This document shows positions 6,304 through 6,926 of a stretch of 6,926 nucleotides of DNA, one piece after another (within the stretch, counting starts at the first letter, position 1; every line of letters begins with the position of its first letter). Location of the stretch: the NCBI GenBank assembly GCA_021781315.1, contig JAJXXB010000140.1:1-6926 (forward strand), given 5' to 3'. A program made the position numbers and the translations under genes. This DNA is from Actinomycetes bacterium. GTDB taxonomy: Bacteria > Actinomycetota > Acidimicrobiia > Acidimicrobiales > RAAP-2. The notes below the pieces were generated by a model. That model did no database searches and was not told the origin of the DNA. It saw nothing but the letters and a program-made list of their open reading frames with translations.

Positions 6304-6926
6304 CAGTCGAACTGCATCGACTCGGGCAAGGGGCGACCGGCGAGGATCGCGTCGTAGCACGCGGCGGTCCCGCGCGCGGTCACCTGCCAGGTGAAGCGTT
6401 CCATCACCCGCTCGCGGCCTCGCGCGCCGAGGCGCTCGCGCAGCGCCGGGTCGTCGAGCAGCGTGCAAATCGCCACGAGCAGCGCCTCGGGGTCGTTGGG
6501 CTCGACGAGCACGCCCGTCTCGCCGCTCACCCCCACCACCTCGGGCAGGGCGCCGCCGGTGGTCGCCACGACCGGCACGCCACAGCTCATCGCCTCGATC
6601 GCGGGCAGCGAGAAGCCCTCGTAGAGGCTCGGCACGACCGCCACCTCGGCCTCGCCGTAGAGCCGGGCCAATTCCTCGTCGCTCACGCCCGAGACCGTCG
6701 TGACGATGTCGGTGAGCCCGAGGCGCTCGAGCGCCTGGGCGACCCGACCGCCCGGACGGGGCCGACCGATCACCACGAGTTCGACGTCACGCTCGACGCG
6801 CAGTTTGGCGATGGCCTCGAGCAACGGCACGAGGCCCTTCATGGGCACGTCGCTGCTCGAGGTCACCATGAGCCGTCCGGGCCGCTTCACCACGTCCGCG
6901 TAGGGCCGAAAGACCGTGTGGTCGAC
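6303..6926 (-). CDS. Glycosyltransferase family 4 protein (N-terminal half outside window)
   Basis: The C-terminal 207 residues of a GT-B fold retaining glycosyltransferase; the acceptor-binding N-terminal half lies beyond the right edge. The visible part opens with VDHTVFRP, the linker that normally begins the donor-binding domain of GT4 enzymes. It continues with a MKG segment (29-31) holding the conserved lysine, LVVIGRP (50-56), and the EX7E motif, Glu103 to Glu111, in YEGFSLPAIEAMSCGVPVVA. TGGALPEVVG (123-132) and GVLVEPNDPEAL (138-149) bind the nucleotide-sugar diphosphate in this family. GT4 enzymes move a sugar from a nucleotide donor to a glycan or lipid acceptor on the cytoplasmic face of the membrane; which sugar cannot be said. 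It is the first visible gene of the minus-strand operon, and its TGA overlaps the next ATG. The frame is open to the edge, so the true start is not in view. Confidence 0.95.
   Translation of the reverse strand, partial: VDHTVFRPYADVVKRPGRLMVTSSSDVPMKGLVPLLEAIAKLRVERDVELVVIGRPRPGGRVAQALERLGLTDIVTTVSGVSDEELARLYGEAEVAVVPSLYEGFSLPAIEAMSCGVPVVATTGGALPEVVGVSGETGVLVEPNDPEALLVAICTLLDDPALRERLGARGRERVMERFTWQVTARGTAACYDAILAGRPLPESMQFD

Noticed and set aside
6304..6468. N-terminal extension of the operon methyltransferase by 55 residues
   Set aside because: It overlaps the conserved glycosyltransferase C-terminus in another frame and is Arg/Ala-rich. ATG 6303 in TGATG fits the operon architecture and leaves the SAM-binding core whole.

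Overview
The window is strongly G+C-rich coding DNA, with third codon positions dominated by G and C, several GTG/TTG starts and genes packed with 1-4 base overlaps. This style, together with the protein families seen, points to a high-GC actinobacterium, and an Acidimicrobiia-like lineage is a reasonable guess. That placement is inference and no marker gene is present. There is no rRNA, tRNA, mobile element, CRISPR array or gene-free stretch above 300 bases. The largest space between genes is 39 bases.

Layout: (1) bases 1-757, minus strand, a PfkB-family adenosine/sugar kinase that runs off the left edge. (2) A 39-base divergent promoter region (758-796) with a TAnnnT hexamer 6-8 bases in front of each start codon, suggesting that both transcripts are leaderless or nearly so. 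(3) A plus-strand operon: an M1 zinc aminopeptidase (797-3298), a GDT1/TMEM165-family cation transporter (3303-3893) and a small class I SAM-dependent methyltransferase (3890-4516). (4) A minus-strand operon, read from the right edge inward: a GT4 glycosyltransferase (cut off at its N-terminus, 6303-6926), a Methyltransf_11-type methyltransferase (5584-6303) and an alpha/alpha-toroid protein of the kind usually labelled 'prenyltransferase/squalene oxidase repeat' (4502-5587). Stops and starts interlock as TGATG and GTGA.

The two operons converge and overlap by 15 bases at 4502-4516. Both stop codons flank the palindrome CGGGCCCG and the codons are in exact antisense register.

The most interesting unit is the right half: a glycosyltransferase, two methyltransferases and a toroid protein of unknown activity. 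I recall similar gene sets in other actinobacteria, but that is memory and not a search. Together they look like an uncharacterised pathway that builds or methylates a glycan or glycolipid. The aminopeptidase and adenosine kinase-like genes look like housekeeping neighbours. The GDT1-type transporter sits in the same operon as the first methyltransferase and could link divalent-cation supply to it.
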